NCBI GenBank assembly: GCA_032191485.1
Contig: JAVDOI010000008.1
Coordinates: 19,884,674 to 19,948,673, forward strand
Direction of reading: 5' to 3'
DNA from: Leptoclinus maculatus
Taxonomy: Eukaryota > Chordata > Actinopteri > Perciformes > Stichaeidae
Length of the DNA stretch: 64,000 nucleotides
Below, piece after piece: positions 36,211 through 46,257 of this stretch. The translations under genes and the position numbers were made by a program. The notes beneath the pieces were generated by a model, which saw only the letters and a list, made by a program, of their open reading frames with translations, was not told where the DNA came from and did not search any database. Each line of letters starts with the position of its first letter. Within the stretch, counting starts at the first letter, position 1.

Positions 36211-36278
36211 GAGATTTGGATGGCCATTGGTGGGACCATGCGTCTTGGCATAGCAGCGAGGCCTCCCCAATGTCTTTG
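36211..36278 (+). CDS. rims2: rims2 cassette exon A (GDLDGHWWDHASWH type)
   Basis: It lies between CCTTACAG and TTG|GTGAGA. It is 68 bases: two bases completing glycine, then 22 codons DLDGHWWDHASWHSSEASPM-SL. The mammalian counterpart is the GDMDYNWLDHTSWHSSEASP-type alternative segment just before HPVTW at the PDZ border. It enters in phase 1 and leaves in phase 0. The acceptor has an almost pure C tract (36177-36206) in place of a U-rich one, unusual for an exon that must be recognised. Confidence 0.9.
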
Positions 36279-36497
36279 GTGAGACATGTGGAGTCCTGCC
36301 TTGACCCCTCCCTCCCTCCCTCCCGCCCCTTAACCCCATCTCTCTCTCCCTCTCTCTGTCTCTCTCCTCCCCCCCCCCCTCCCCCCATCCCCCCCTTTCT
36401 CCCAGAGTCTTTTGTCATTTCATGTTTCCTTCGTTTTATTTACACCTTTGCATGTTGTTTTTCTGTTTTTTCTTTCTGTTTTATCCCACACCTGTAG

Positions 36498-36709
36498 GGG
36501 ACAGTCAAAGGGGAAAAAGAAAAACTATTGAGCAGACATTTATGTCCGAGCCGACACACACCTTATCTGAGAGGCAAAAGAAAATGGTGCGCTTTGGGGG
36601 ACACTCATTTGAAGAGGACTTGGCATGGTGTGAACCGCAGGTTAAAGACTCGGGAGTTGATACGTGCAGTAGCACTACCCTAAACGAGGAGCATAGCCAT
36701 AGTGAGAAG
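36498..36709 (+). CDS. rims2: rims2 cassette exon B (GDSQRGKRKT type)
   Basis: A U-rich tract and CACCTGTAG precede it, and AAG|GTACTG follows. It is 212 bases: two bases plus 70 codons. It starts DSQRGKRKTIEQTF, continues through SERQKKMVRFGGHSFEEDLA and QVKDSGVDTCSSTTLNEEHS, and ends HSEK, matching the longer mammalian alternative linker before HPVTW. It has the same phase pair (1 in, 0 out) as exon A 219 nt upstream, so the two cannot be joined in frame. The donor GTACTG is weaker than most in this gene. Confidence 0.93.
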
Positions 36710-38023
36710 GTACTGAGACAATCTAGCCTGCATTTTGTTATTATTATTATTATTTATGACCTACCCATCCAGTCTTTGTTTGCTCTCTGTCACTCAGTGT
36801 ACATTAGGTGAGATGTTTGTTTTTCTGGATTTTATTTGACGTTGTACAAATTGATTTCTCTTGCGATTTCGTTCCTCTTTTTCTTTTTTTTCCCCCGGTT
36901 ACTATTGGCTCCACCTTGCTCGGTGTTGCAAACACGTCTCTTTTTTGGGGGCACCCTCTTTGCTTGCTACTTGTACTTGCTGTTTTGCTCCCCAACCAGA
37001 AACAACACACCTTACCTTAGTAGTTGTTAAAAAGAGCATTGACACACAACCTCTCTGTTTTGTCATGGCACACAGGAATGTGGGTCTCTCCTAGTTGCAT
37101 GCTCGTTCTCCTCCGTATGTTGTGTCCTTGCTCTGCAGCGGTCCTGTTTAGTGCAGCAGGAACACCTTTTACTCAGGCCCGTCCCTCTCACTCTGCTGCC
37201 CCCCCCCACCCCACCCCCACACACACACACACACACACACAGCACCCAGTCCAGACAGAACCCGCCCCCTTGCCCAACTTTCCACTCACTTCTGTAGCAA
37301 AAACCCAAATGACTGTTTAAGCACACGAAACAGGGAAGACTGGATTTGTTTTGCACAAAAAAAATTTAAAAATGAAAACACGTTTTTCTTTTTTCCCTTT
37401 CCACTGCGCGTCTGTGATTTCACCCTCTCCGTGTCTCATGGCTTTATTCTGTGCGGTGTATGTTTCATCTTTTTTTGATCTTTAAACTGGCACCTCATGG
37501 TCCACCTCATATCGTATCATAGATGACCTCCTCCCCCCCCCCTTCCCCCTCCCTCCCCCCTTTTTCGCTGTCTGCTTTCCCCTCACTACTCCACTGGATG
37601 GTGGTTGTGTGTTTGTGTGTAGTGAAGCACCGGACTCCGGTGCTTCCTGCTCCAGTTTGAAGAGCTGGTTTGAGGAGGAGTGTCGGGCTGCTTGCTTTAC
37701 TCTGCATGGGGCGCTGCATGAAGCTCACTCCCCCCTCACACCGGCAGGTTCACACAAGCTCCTCATCAATAGTTTTTTCCACAATTAGCTTAATTATTCT
37801 ATCCTTTAGAGTTTAAATAATTCAGCGTGTTGCTATCTAAAAAGAAAAAGATAAACTGTATTGATGAGGCAACAGAGTTTGTGTGAACTTTCTTCCCTGA
37901 ATAAACACTTCCCCCATGCCCCGCCCCTTTTTTCACTGTGAACAGTTGTCTGCTTTGGTCTGAAGTAATCAAATTCAAGCGGATGAGTTGTTAAACAGCA
38001 GGTGTGTTGCTCTGACCTTGTAG
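36710..38023 (+). other. rims2 intron between cassette exon B and PDZ exon 1
   Basis: It contains (ATT)n at about 36738-36753, T-rich and C-rich tracts, (CA)n at 37218-37241, and a 23-bp near-perfect palindrome at 37624-37646. No exon was accepted. Confidence 0.55.
37624..37646. repeat. 23-bp palindrome, 11-bp perfect arms
   Basis: GAAGCACCGGA and TCCGGTGCTTC are reverse complements separated by one C. In RNA it could form a hairpin only with a few arm bases used as loop; in DNA it is close to a perfect dyad. Confidence 0.8.
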
Positions 38024-38143
38024 CACCCGGTGACGTGGCAGCCGTCCAAAGATGGGGATCGCCTAATAGGGCGTATTTTACTCAACAAGCGCATGAAAGA
38101 CGGAAGCGTGCCTCGAGACTCGGGAGCTCTGCTCGGTCTGAAG
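38024..38143 (+). CDS. rims2: rims2 PDZ exon 1
   Basis: It follows CCTTGTAG and ends AAG|GTGAGC; 40 whole codons, phase 0 to 0. It encodes HPVTWQPSKDGDRLIGRILL, then NKRMKDGSVPRDSGALLGLK. This is the start of the RIM PDZ domain: the GALLGLK segment is the carboxylate-binding loop (the RIM version of GLGF) followed by strand B. The PDZ domain of RIM binds the C-termini of ELKS/CAST and of presynaptic Cav2 channels at the active zone. Mammalian RIM2 has RLKDGS and GAMLG where this has RMKDGS and GALLG, both conservative. Confidence 0.96.
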
Positions 38144-39450
38144 GTGAGCTCATAATGACATCATGTCTGAAAGGTATGATGCACACACACCCACGTTGAG
38201 ATACCGAACAGTTCCCACCATCATCATACTACCAATATAACAAAATATACACGTTTGGCATGTATGACACAAAATATGATGGCAATAGACGTCAGCTGAC
38301 CACACCCAGGAATTCTGGGTAAAGTTGATAGACCAGGTGACTGTCAGTGTTGGTGATGTTAACATCCAGTATAATAACTTCTCGGCTGTGAATTCTACTA
38401 TTTTGTGGCCTTTTTTTGTAATTATTGATTGCATCACAGTGCTACTCAGTATTAATATTCATTAAAGACTTGATTATGCTCCTGATGAATATTAATGAAC
38501 AGCGTTTGGTATTGAGCCATGTCATGTTTTGAACTCACTCACACTAAACTACTTTAATGAACTGCATTCAGCAGCTCGCAGGAAACACGTCAGTGTCGTC
38601 ACTGCCCAAACAACTGGAACATTATTTGCTTTGCACATTGCAGTCTTTATGTTTGGAATAGCACCATCACAGTATTCACCTTCTATGCTTGTCATGTGTA
38701 TGTTAAATCGTATGCTTTTAGTGCTGTATAATCTTCTCCTATAGGTCATATTCTGGCTTCACATGATTTAAACCTTTGTAGTCTTAGTTTGTTACTGCAG
38801 TGTAGTCACTAGATTGTCCGTTGGTTTCCCTCCCCTTTTCACTGTTGCATAAACCTGTAGGTGGTGGAAAAAAGAAATAAAGCTGAGCAGTCAAAGTCCA
38901 GAGGAGCATGCTTGGACATAAAGAGAGAGATGGGGAAAAATCATTACTGATTGAATGAGCCTCCTGAAACGGCATGTTTGTGTCTGCTCAGTGCCTCTGT
39001 GCGTTTCTGTCCGCTCAGCAGCAGCCAGACAACTCAACAGTCAGTCAGTCAGTCAGTCAGTCCACCAGTCAGGCTGCCAGCCTCGCCCTCTCTGTCCATC
39101 GCTCTCTCTCTCTCTGTCCATCTCTCTCTCTCTCTCTCTGTCCATCGCTCTCTCTCTCTGTCCATCTCTCTCTCACTGTCCATCTCTCTCTCTCTCTGTC
39201 CATCGCTCTCTCTCTCTCTCACTGTCCATCTCTCTCTCTCTCTCTGTCCATCTCTCTCTCTCTCTCTCTCTCTCTGTCCATCGCTCTCTCTCTCTCTCTC
39301 TCTCTCACTGTCCATCTCTCTCTCTCTCTCTCACTGTGTCTCTCTCTCTCTCTCACTGTCCATCTCTCTCTCTCTCACTGTCCATCTCTCTCTCTCTCTC
39401 TCACTGTCCATCTCTCTCTCTCTCACTGTCCATCTCTCTCTCTCCCTCCC

Positions 39451-39484
<34 letters not shown>

Positions 39485-40099
39485 CCTCTCTCTCTCTCCC
39501 TCTCTCTCTCACTGTCTCTCTCTCTCTCTCACTGTCCATCTCTCTCTCTCCCTCTCTCTCTCCCTCTCTCTCTCTCCCTCTCTCTCTCTCTCTCCCTCTC
39601 TCTCTCTCTCCCTCTCTCTCTCTCCCCCCCCTCCTCTGCGAGCCTCCTTCTCTGGCTCCTGCCCTGTTACATAAAGCCATTTCATTTAGCAGACTTCCCT
39701 AAGCTCCTTTGTATGTTGGCATTCAGCTGCCATTAGGAGGGATTTTTATTTGTATGATTCCCGTGTAAGCTGAGGCGAGTGGAGTACAGCAGCTCAGGAC
39801 TGTACAGTACGGCTCTGGCCCACGGGCCACAGAGCGGCACCAGAGTGTGTCCGTGGGGGAGGAAGCATAGCCCTGAACACTTTTACCGGTGACCCTCTCC
39901 TTAATGCTTTTATTGAGGATTCATACCGTGCAGGCAAAGGCTAAAGCCATGACATCATCAGGAGACTTTGAGGGGACAACAACCTTCTTCTGCAAGCTGC
40001 ATAGTTGTCACATCAAGTCCGCAGTTATAACAACACCAACACGAAGCGGGTCTTCACATTTGTGCCGGTGCTAACCCCGTCACCTCTCTGCTTCTACAG
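38144..40099 (+). other. rims2 intron with a large pyrimidine minisatellite
   Basis: It holds an AT-rich inverted repeat at 38451-38496 (12-bp perfect arms, ATTAATATTCAT), (CAGT)n at 39038-39060, and the pyrimidine block at 39086-39636. The rest is non-coding. Confidence 0.6.
39086..39636 (+). repeat. 550-bp compound (CT)n / CTGTCCAT minisatellite
   Basis: Blocks of CTCTCTCT are punctuated by at least ten CTGTCCAT or ACTGTCCAT units, then grade into CTCTCCCT repeats. The plus strand is almost pure pyrimidine. All three frames stay open because the repeat avoids stops, so long ORFs here are artefacts. Confidence 0.92.
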
Positions 40100-40199
40100 G
40101 TGGTGGGAGGCAAGATGACAGAATCTGGTAGACTTTGTGCTTTTATCACTAAAGTGAGGAAAGGAAGTCTAGCAGACACTGTTGGACACCTCAGACCAG
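40100..40199 (+). CDS. rims2: rims2 PDZ exon 2
   Basis: It follows TTCTACAG and ends CCAG|GTATTA; 33 codons plus one base. It encodes VVGGKMTESGRLCAFITKVR then KGSLADTVGHLRP, the core PDZ strands and the alpha-A helix. Mammalian RIM2 has TKVKKGSLADT; the R for K change is conservative. The spare G joins GT of the next exon to make glycine. Confidence 0.96.
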
Positions 40200-40204
40200 G
40201 TATT

Positions 40205-40239
<35 letters not shown>

Positions 40240-40347
40240 TGGATTTAGTAGTATTCAATAGGCTTTAGAGGAGCGTAATGATGTGTAGTTTCTACACTTG
40301 CATGAAAGATATCCCGCTTGACTTTGAGTGTCTCTTTTTTTCCGCAG
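40200..40347 (+). other. rims2 short intron with (CA)n
   Basis: 148 bases, containing (CA)n at 40208-40237. Confidence 0.9.
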
Positions 40348-40471
40348 GTGACCAGGTGCTGGAGTGGAACGGGAAGCTATTACAAGGAGCCACATTTAAA
40401 GAAGTTTACAATATCATTCTAGAATCTAAGCCTGAGCCGCAGGTGGAGCTGGTGGTCTCACGGCCTATAGG
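40348..40471 (+). CDS. rims2: rims2 PDZ exon 3
   Basis: It follows TTTCCGCAG and ends ATAGG|GTGAGA; two bases, 40 codons, two bases. It encodes DQVLEWNGKLLQGATFKEVY then NIILESKPEPQVELVVSRPI, completing the PDZ domain. DQVLEWNG is the GDxVLxVNG-type turn and EVYNIILESK is the alpha-B helix lining the peptide groove. Mammalian RIM2 reads DEVLEWNGRLLQGATFEEVY, so the fish gene differs by E to Q, R to K and E to K. Confidence 0.96.
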
Positions 40472-41672
40472 GTGAGAGCTCACCGACCCGCACTGTCACA
40501 CACTCTGTATGCTCTTCACCAGACCGTGTTATCGAGCAGTAAGGGTCGGGGCGTTGGATGGACGGGGACCGAGGTGTTACTTATTGTGGCTTTGATCTTT
40601 AATTAATTAAGTAAAGAGGAATCAGGTCCTGCCCTGAGTGTCTCCCTGTCTCTTACCAGTTAAATACCAGGATAACTTCCAGGTCCTTGAGACAATGAAA
40701 AAGAATAATAAGTTGGAGAGGATGAATTTATTATTCATATTAAATGCTATTATTCTGCCAAGTAACTAGTGCTAGGGCAATATAAACAGGTTTAAATGTT
40801 GTTGAGCTTTTAACATTAATTGAACAGTTGTGCAATTAAACCTTAGATGTGATTCAGTCAATCAGATAAAACAAAGGTATTATTATTAAAGGTATTATTA
40901 CAAAATAATTCCTCACATGATTGAACAACATGCATTTCCCAAACTAAAACCAATTAAAGCAAGAACAATGCATCGGGTTGTGATTACATCACTTTACATT
41001 GATGTGTATTTTTCAGTTACAGTTCTTACATCGGTGTGCTCATTCAGGCCACATCACTGCGTCAGTCTGAATCACTTTGAATTGAGTTCTGTATAATACG
41101 TAGACTTGAATTGGATAAATCTGAGAGGGAATATAGGTTTTGTTTAAGAACGAGTGGCGCTGTCTTGTTTATTCAACACGTGTTCCTCTCTCCCTCCGGC
41201 TCCGGCGACTCGGGCCTCCTATGTGACCGCACAACGCCGCCCAGCGAAATGAGAGCACGCCGCCTCGCTTGTACGCTCTCCTCCGCGCTCTCCTCCGCGC
41301 TCTCCTCCGCGCTCTCCTCCGCGCTCTCCTCCGCGCTCTCCTCCGCGCTCTCCTCCGCGCTCTCCTCCGCGCTCTCCTCCGCGCTCTCCTCCGCGCTCTC
41401 CTCCGCGCTCTCCTCCACGCTCTCCTCCACGCTCTCCTCCACTTGTTTTTCTAGGAAAGGGAAATTGTGGGCGCCTTTGCTTCCTATATTCCTTATATCT
41501 GAGCTGCTTTGTGCTGCTGAGGGAGCTGCTGGGTGAATGAAGACTAATGCGGTGCTTACGGTCATTAGAGCAAGGGTGCAGTCAGCATTAGCTCAAATTG
41601 ATCCTTTCCATCCCCTCCCTCTCTTTTGTCTCACACGCTCACACTCTCTTCTTTTTTCTTTTTTTTTCCCAG
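40472..41672 (+). other. rims2 intron with a 12-bp minisatellite
   Basis: AT-rich in the left half; the 12-bp minisatellite lies at 41274-41442. No other element was recognised. Confidence 0.6.
41274..41442 (+). repeat. 12-bp minisatellite (CGCTCTCCTCCG)14
   Basis: About 14 tandem 12-base units. Most are identical; the last three carry CCACG in place of CCGCG. Because the unit is a multiple of three, all frames stay open on both strands (Ser-Ser-Ala-Leu on plus, Glu-Glu-Ser-Ala on minus), producing false ORFs. Confidence 0.93.
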
Positions 41673-41719
41673 AGATATTCCAAGGATACCAGACAGCACA
41701 CATGCACAACTGGAATCAA
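41673..41719 (+). CDS. rims2: rims2 small exon after PDZ (DIPRIPDSTHAQLES)
   Basis: 47 bases after TTTTTTTTCCCAG, ending TCAA|GTGAGT; one base, 15 codons, one base. It encodes DIPRIPDSTHAQLES, the linker immediately after the PDZ domain, identical to the mammalian RIM2 peptide as I recall it. The last A joins GT of the next exon to give serine. Confidence 0.95.
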
Positions 41720-41986
41720 GTGAGTCCTGAACATCTTCAGCCTGCTTCATTTCCCCGTTTTATTCTATTATTCAGCCGAGAAACATCAAGTGGATGAAAT
41801 GTCTTGCCTCTCGGTCTCTCTCGTGGCATGCTTTCTTGCCCTCTTTCTGTCTCTCTTCTCGTCTGTGTCTCTCTATCTTCCTTACTACCCCCCCCCCCCC
41901 CCCCCCCTCTCATGTCACTAAAACCACAAACTACGAACCAGCATCACCACTGAATAATCTGACTGCGTCGTCTCTGGCCCTGTCAG
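41720..41986 (+). other. rims2 short intron with a C-run
   Basis: 267 bases; a 20-base C-run at about 41887-41906 lies about 80 nt before the next acceptor. Confidence 0.85.
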
Positions 41987-42099
41987 GTTCGAGTTCTTTT
42001 GAGTCTCAGAAGATGGATCGCCCGTCCATCTCCGTCACGTCCCCCATGAGTCCCAGCATGCTGAGGGACGCCCCCCAGTACCTGTCAGGACAGCTCTCA
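41987..42099 (+). CDS. rims2: rims2 linker exon before C2A (SSSFESQKMDRPSIS)
   Basis: It follows CCTGTCAG and ends CTCA|GTAAGC; two bases plus 37 codons. It encodes SSFESQKMDRPSISVTSPMS then PSMLRDAPQYLSGQLS, the linker between PDZ and C2A. MDRPSISVTSPMSP is the RIM2 form (mammalian RIM1 has MERPSISVISPTSP), which supports assignment to RIM2. It leaves in phase 0. Confidence 0.95.
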
Positions 42100-45000
42100 G
42101 TAAGCGACCTCATGTCTGTGAAATCCTCTGTTAGATATTGCTTTGACCACTGTTGAAAACTTCTGAGTAAGATGGGTCATTACGTTCACATGACTACATT
42201 ATGAGATGTACTGCTAAACTCACATTTATAATGCAATGCAACCTTAACTCCTGGATCAAACCACTGGGCTGCCGGGAACAGCTTCTCTCACTCCGCCTGT
42301 TCAGCTGGCCCTTTACCAACCCAGCACCGGGTTGTAGATCAGGTTACTGTGTGTCTTCTCCATTATCTAGTGTAAAAACCCTCCTGGGGTGAATTGGGTA
42401 AAGGGCTGCATTAAAGCAAGAGATGAATCAACTCTCAAATGTAGGGTCCAGCAGGGAAGAAGCTTTAGCATCTAGGTAACACCTCCAGGACATTGCTATT
42501 TAAAAGAAATAGCTGGTTTTAAGGCTGATACCACCGCCAATCTTCACAATCATCTTTGAGTATTTTCAGCTTCTTGTGAAAAAGTTGCTGCAGTGGACTG
42601 TAGAATAACGTGACTCACAACAATACCTTTAACACTGCGTCAACCAATTAAAAACAAGCACTGAAGTCTTCTTATGTTCCACATGTCTATGAAGCGACTG
42701 ACTAAACAAAAACAAGTGATTAGTGAAACGGTTCAGTTCACTGGATTAATTAACCTTGTGACTTCTTCACGATGATATTTTTGGAGCCGCCGTTAAATTG
42801 TCTGTCGGGACAACGAGGGTTTTAACGTCACTGTGACGCACGCCTTGAAGCAGAGGATAAAAGGTCCGGAGCAGAGGAGAGATATGATCGGGAGGCAATG
42901 ATGATTACGAAGGGTCCGGTGCAGAACAGAGCAAAGAAGCTCAGAGAGAAGTGATCAGAAGAAACGAACATAACAATGAACCCACCGGCCTAGATGGCCC
43001 ATCTGAAACTACAAACTTCTGTTGTTGTTGTTGTTGTTTAGAGTGTATTGTACGTTTTTGTTAGTAATTTATGGGATTTGGGTTTTATTACATTTTCTTT
43101 TCTGTTCTTTTTTTTTTTTTTTTTTTGCTGTTTAATTTTGCTTATCCAGAGCCAAAGCCTTAGTAGAAGAACAACGCCTTTTGCCCCTAGGGTCCAGGTA
43201 ATGGGCCCCGTCTGAAGGGCACAATCTCTATTTGGTCTTTGCTCATTGACTGTTGACTGGCTGACTTTCTGTTTCCATACTTTGGAAAAAATGCATTCGC
43301 AGGGAAATGGCAGCTTCAAGTTTCCCTCAGTGCATTGTGTCATTCTTTTCAGTTTGATTTCTTGGTATCACCGTTACGATGAGTGCTACTATCTCATTTT
43401 AACCCTTCACCTCATTCCTCCTAGGTTATGCATGCTGGACTAATCCGCACACGTTTACAGAGACACTCTTCCATTGCCTGGTGCGACACCAGTAATTGAC
43501 CTCGACCTTGTGTCGTACATTTCTGTATCTTTGGCAATGCGGGAGGGTGTCTCCCTGAACTTTCTCAGGACAAAGGACTTGTGTTGTTTTCTGTTTCAAG
43601 TGACATGAACCCAGTCCTGGTTAACCCTACGCTCATCTGCAGGAGTTCTGTTCATTAGCAGCTTGTGGTGGATGGGTCTGCAGTTTCATGTTGCAGTGAA
43701 AAGATACCAAGTTCACCGTCCCGTGTTTGAAACAAAACATTTCTTTTCCAGATGAGAGTTTAAGCAAATTGTACCTCCCAAATGGCAAACTGAACAAAGC
43801 TTTGAAAGTTTTCCTTCGCGCCGAGGCTCTCTTTTAATCAGTCATCTTTAATATCACTGAGCCTTTTCTCTTGGTTTTGGTTAATAACACGCAGTATACT
43901 CACTTTGTGTGAATCTATATTCTTGATTCAGGTAGCATGAAGGTCAACACTCTGACTTTGACACTAACAGTATGTTGTTTTACCTAAAAGTACCTTCAAG
44001 AAGCTTTGAAGGATATTGTCATTATGTCTGAAGACATGACATGGCATCTTAATGGAGGTCAATACGTGTTATTTGTATGTGTGTGCGTGTTAATGTATGC
44101 ACTTATTTGAAGTACACATTGTAAAGTCACATAGTTTGTGTATTTGAGTTCTTTACTATGAACGACGTGTTATCACTCATAATATAATCTACGTGATTCC
44201 AAGGTGAATCTTTTCAGAAATATTTCACCATTCACAGATAGAACACTGTATTCATACTTTGCGGTATCTGGTGTTTTGGTGGGCTACACGTTTTCGAGAT
44301 GACTTGGTACAATTTGTTTTCCCATAAGCCGTCTGCTGTCTGTTTTTGCATACATGAAAGCTACTGACTTGAATGCTCTTTCTTGCGCTGCTGCACGTAT
44401 AGCTGGTAGTTTTTTTTTAAACGGCGCAGACCCTTTCCACAATCATATTTTCAAAGAAGTATGGACAGAAGCTTAGAAGTTTTATTTCTCATTTCATCTA
44501 CTTTCTGTAAGGCCTCAGTTGGAGTTTTTTCTTCTTCTAAGTGTCTTCTTTTGGAGTCCATACTTCCCTTTTAGTGTGAACTGTCTTCGATTCCTGTCGC
44601 AACAGCATGATTGATTTCTCCATATCGATGCCCATTAAATATCCCAGAGAACATTATTAGAGGCAGCATCATCACTGGTAGACGGTATTCCTTTCAACAG
44701 AGCACACTGTTCATTTTAGAGCATGTTGCCTTTAGCATTTCACTCCAATTCACTTCAGTGGAAATGACATCCGGGCCAAATGCATTCACTTCCATTCGAT
44801 AAGATTTATTCGTCCCTGCAGGGGAAGTTTTTAATGACCAACATAAACACATTCATTTTACAACACTTATCGTAATAGAAAAAAAAACAGCACAAAGATA
44901 TGTTTTAGCACCATGCACAAAAACACATCTTTTCATTAAAGGAGGGTCTCTTTAACCATCCAAACTAAAATATCATAAATACATTTTTAGCACCATCATA

Positions 45001-45519
45001 CCATATTAACACTGATACAGTAAGTCCATGTTTTATGAGCACTTAAAGAGATAGGTCTGATGTTTTTAAAAGGGGTCGTATGAGGTATTTATCCACAGTC
45101 AGTGTATCACTTACAGCACATGGCGGTCAGCAAGGCCCCACTTTGAAGAAACAGTCAGGAGCCGGTGCGGCCGTGCTGCTACTACACTGACTATGGAATT
45201 AACTCATGCAACCCCACTTCAAATAATCTGAACTATCTCTTTAAACTCTGGTAAATTGTGCCGCCAAGCATGCGACTTGACATCATCTTTAGCAGGTAGA
45301 CATATTCCTCCTCTTCCTCAAAGGGTAAATACAGGAGAAGACTCTCTGCCGTAGCCGAATGAGATAGGTCTCAATAAAAGAAGACACAAATGCTCCTGTA
45401 GTAGCTATACTTCTAATTTGATGCAGTTGTCTTCTCCTGCATTAGTCCCTCTGTGTGTTTTCATTCCTGTTGTGCCCTGATCAGTCCCTCAGCAGGCTGT
45501 CTCTGCTCTGCCCCTGCAG
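42100..45519 (+). other. rims2 intron before C2A
   Basis: 3.4 kb. A CRE-half-site palindrome CGTCACTGTGACG lies at 42826-42838, (GTT)n at 43020-43038, a T-run at 43109-43126 and a retroposon-like end at 44798-44840 (ATTTATTCGTCCCTGCAGGG). No exon was recognised. Confidence 0.55.
44798..44840. mobile_element. short retroposon end fragment
   Basis: GATAAGATTTATTCGTCCCT followed by GCAGGGGAAGTTTTT is a phrase frequent at ends of fish LINE/SINE copies. Only this fragment is recognisable. Confidence 0.4.
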
Positions 45520-45650
45520 GTCAAACTGTGGTATGACAAAGTGGGCCATCAGCTAATTGTCACCATCCTGGGCGCCAAAGACCTGCCAGCCAGGGAAGAC
45601 GGCCGGCCCAGGAACCCTTACGTCAAAATCTACTTCCTCCCTGATAGAAG
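45520..45650 (+). CDS. rims2: rims2 C2A exon 1
   Basis: It follows CCCCTGCAG and ends AGAAG|GTAAGA; 43 codons plus two bases. It encodes VKLWYDKVGHQLIVTILGAK then DLPAREDGRPRNPYVKIYFL and PDR. This is the first half of the C2A domain. In Ca-binding C2 domains loop 1 reads like DxxGxSDPYVK; here it is EDGRPRNPYVK, with N in place of the key aspartate. This agrees with the known calcium independence of RIM C2A. Confidence 0.96.
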
Positions 45651-46085
45651 GTAAGAGTAGAAACAGTTACCAGTTTACCCTCCCCACTCATTTAATGTCA
45701 CTTCAATTCACTCCGCCCAGGAAGTTATTGCCAAAACTGATTATATATCTTAGAAAATGGATTCTGTGTTAGTGTGGATTTATTTTGGAACAATGTCACA
45801 AGGTCATGTATCAATGTTTTGTTAGCTGTTAGCATCAGGAAAGCCTGTAGGGATATAAGTGGATGTGTCTGACTACTTTGTTGGTCGTTCAGTGCAAGCA
45901 GTTCTTTCTTATGCACTGATAGAATGCAGGAAGTGGACATTTTCCTTCACTTTGCCATCTCATTGCCATCATCAGCATGCCACGGTGATGTGCTCTGTGC
46001 TGTGTCGTGTTGTTGATCTGTTGTATTCGTGGCTCTTCCCTATCATGGTTGTAAATAAAAACAGTTTGAATTATTGTTCCTCCAG
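45651..46085 (+). other. rims2 intron within C2A
   Basis: 435 bases of unremarkable sequence. Confidence 0.85.
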
Positions 46086-46257
46086 CGACAAAAGCAAGAG
46101 GAGAACAAAAACGGTAAAGAAATCCTTAGAGCCCAAATGGAACCAGACCTTTATGTATTCGCCGGTGCACCGGCGGGAGTTTCGGGAGCGCATGCTGGAG
46201 ATCACATTGTGGGACCAAGCCAGGGTGAGGGAGGAGGAGAGCGAATTCCTGGGAGAG
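46086..46257 (+). CDS. rims2: rims2 C2A exon 2
   Basis: It follows GTTCCTCCAG and ends GGAGAG|GTAAGA; one base plus 57 codons. It encodes DKSKRRTKTVKKSLEPKWNQ, TFMYSPVHRREFRERMLEIT and LWDQARVREEESEFLGE. The KRRTKTVKKSLEPKWNQTF stretch is the polybasic strand that in C2A domains contacts acidic lipids or partners. The loop 3 WDQAR lacks the second aspartate found in calcium-binding C2 domains. Mammalian RIM2 differs only at a few positions (KNKRRTKTVKKTLEP, QTFIYS). Confidence 0.97.

Noticed and set aside
38951..39736. Three overlapping plus-strand ORFs of about 240-260 codons and purine-rich minus-strand ORFs
   Set aside because: They are translations of the (CT)n minisatellite (Ser-Leu-Ser-Leu or Arg-Glu repeats) with no splice or start support.
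41274..41442. CRISPR-like regular repeats
   Set aside because: Tandem units without spacers in a vertebrate intron; a minisatellite, not a CRISPR array.
41111..41565. ORFs on both strands reading Ser-Ala-Leu or Glu-Glu-Ser-Ala repeats
   Set aside because: They are produced by the 12-bp minisatellite, whose unit length keeps all frames open.
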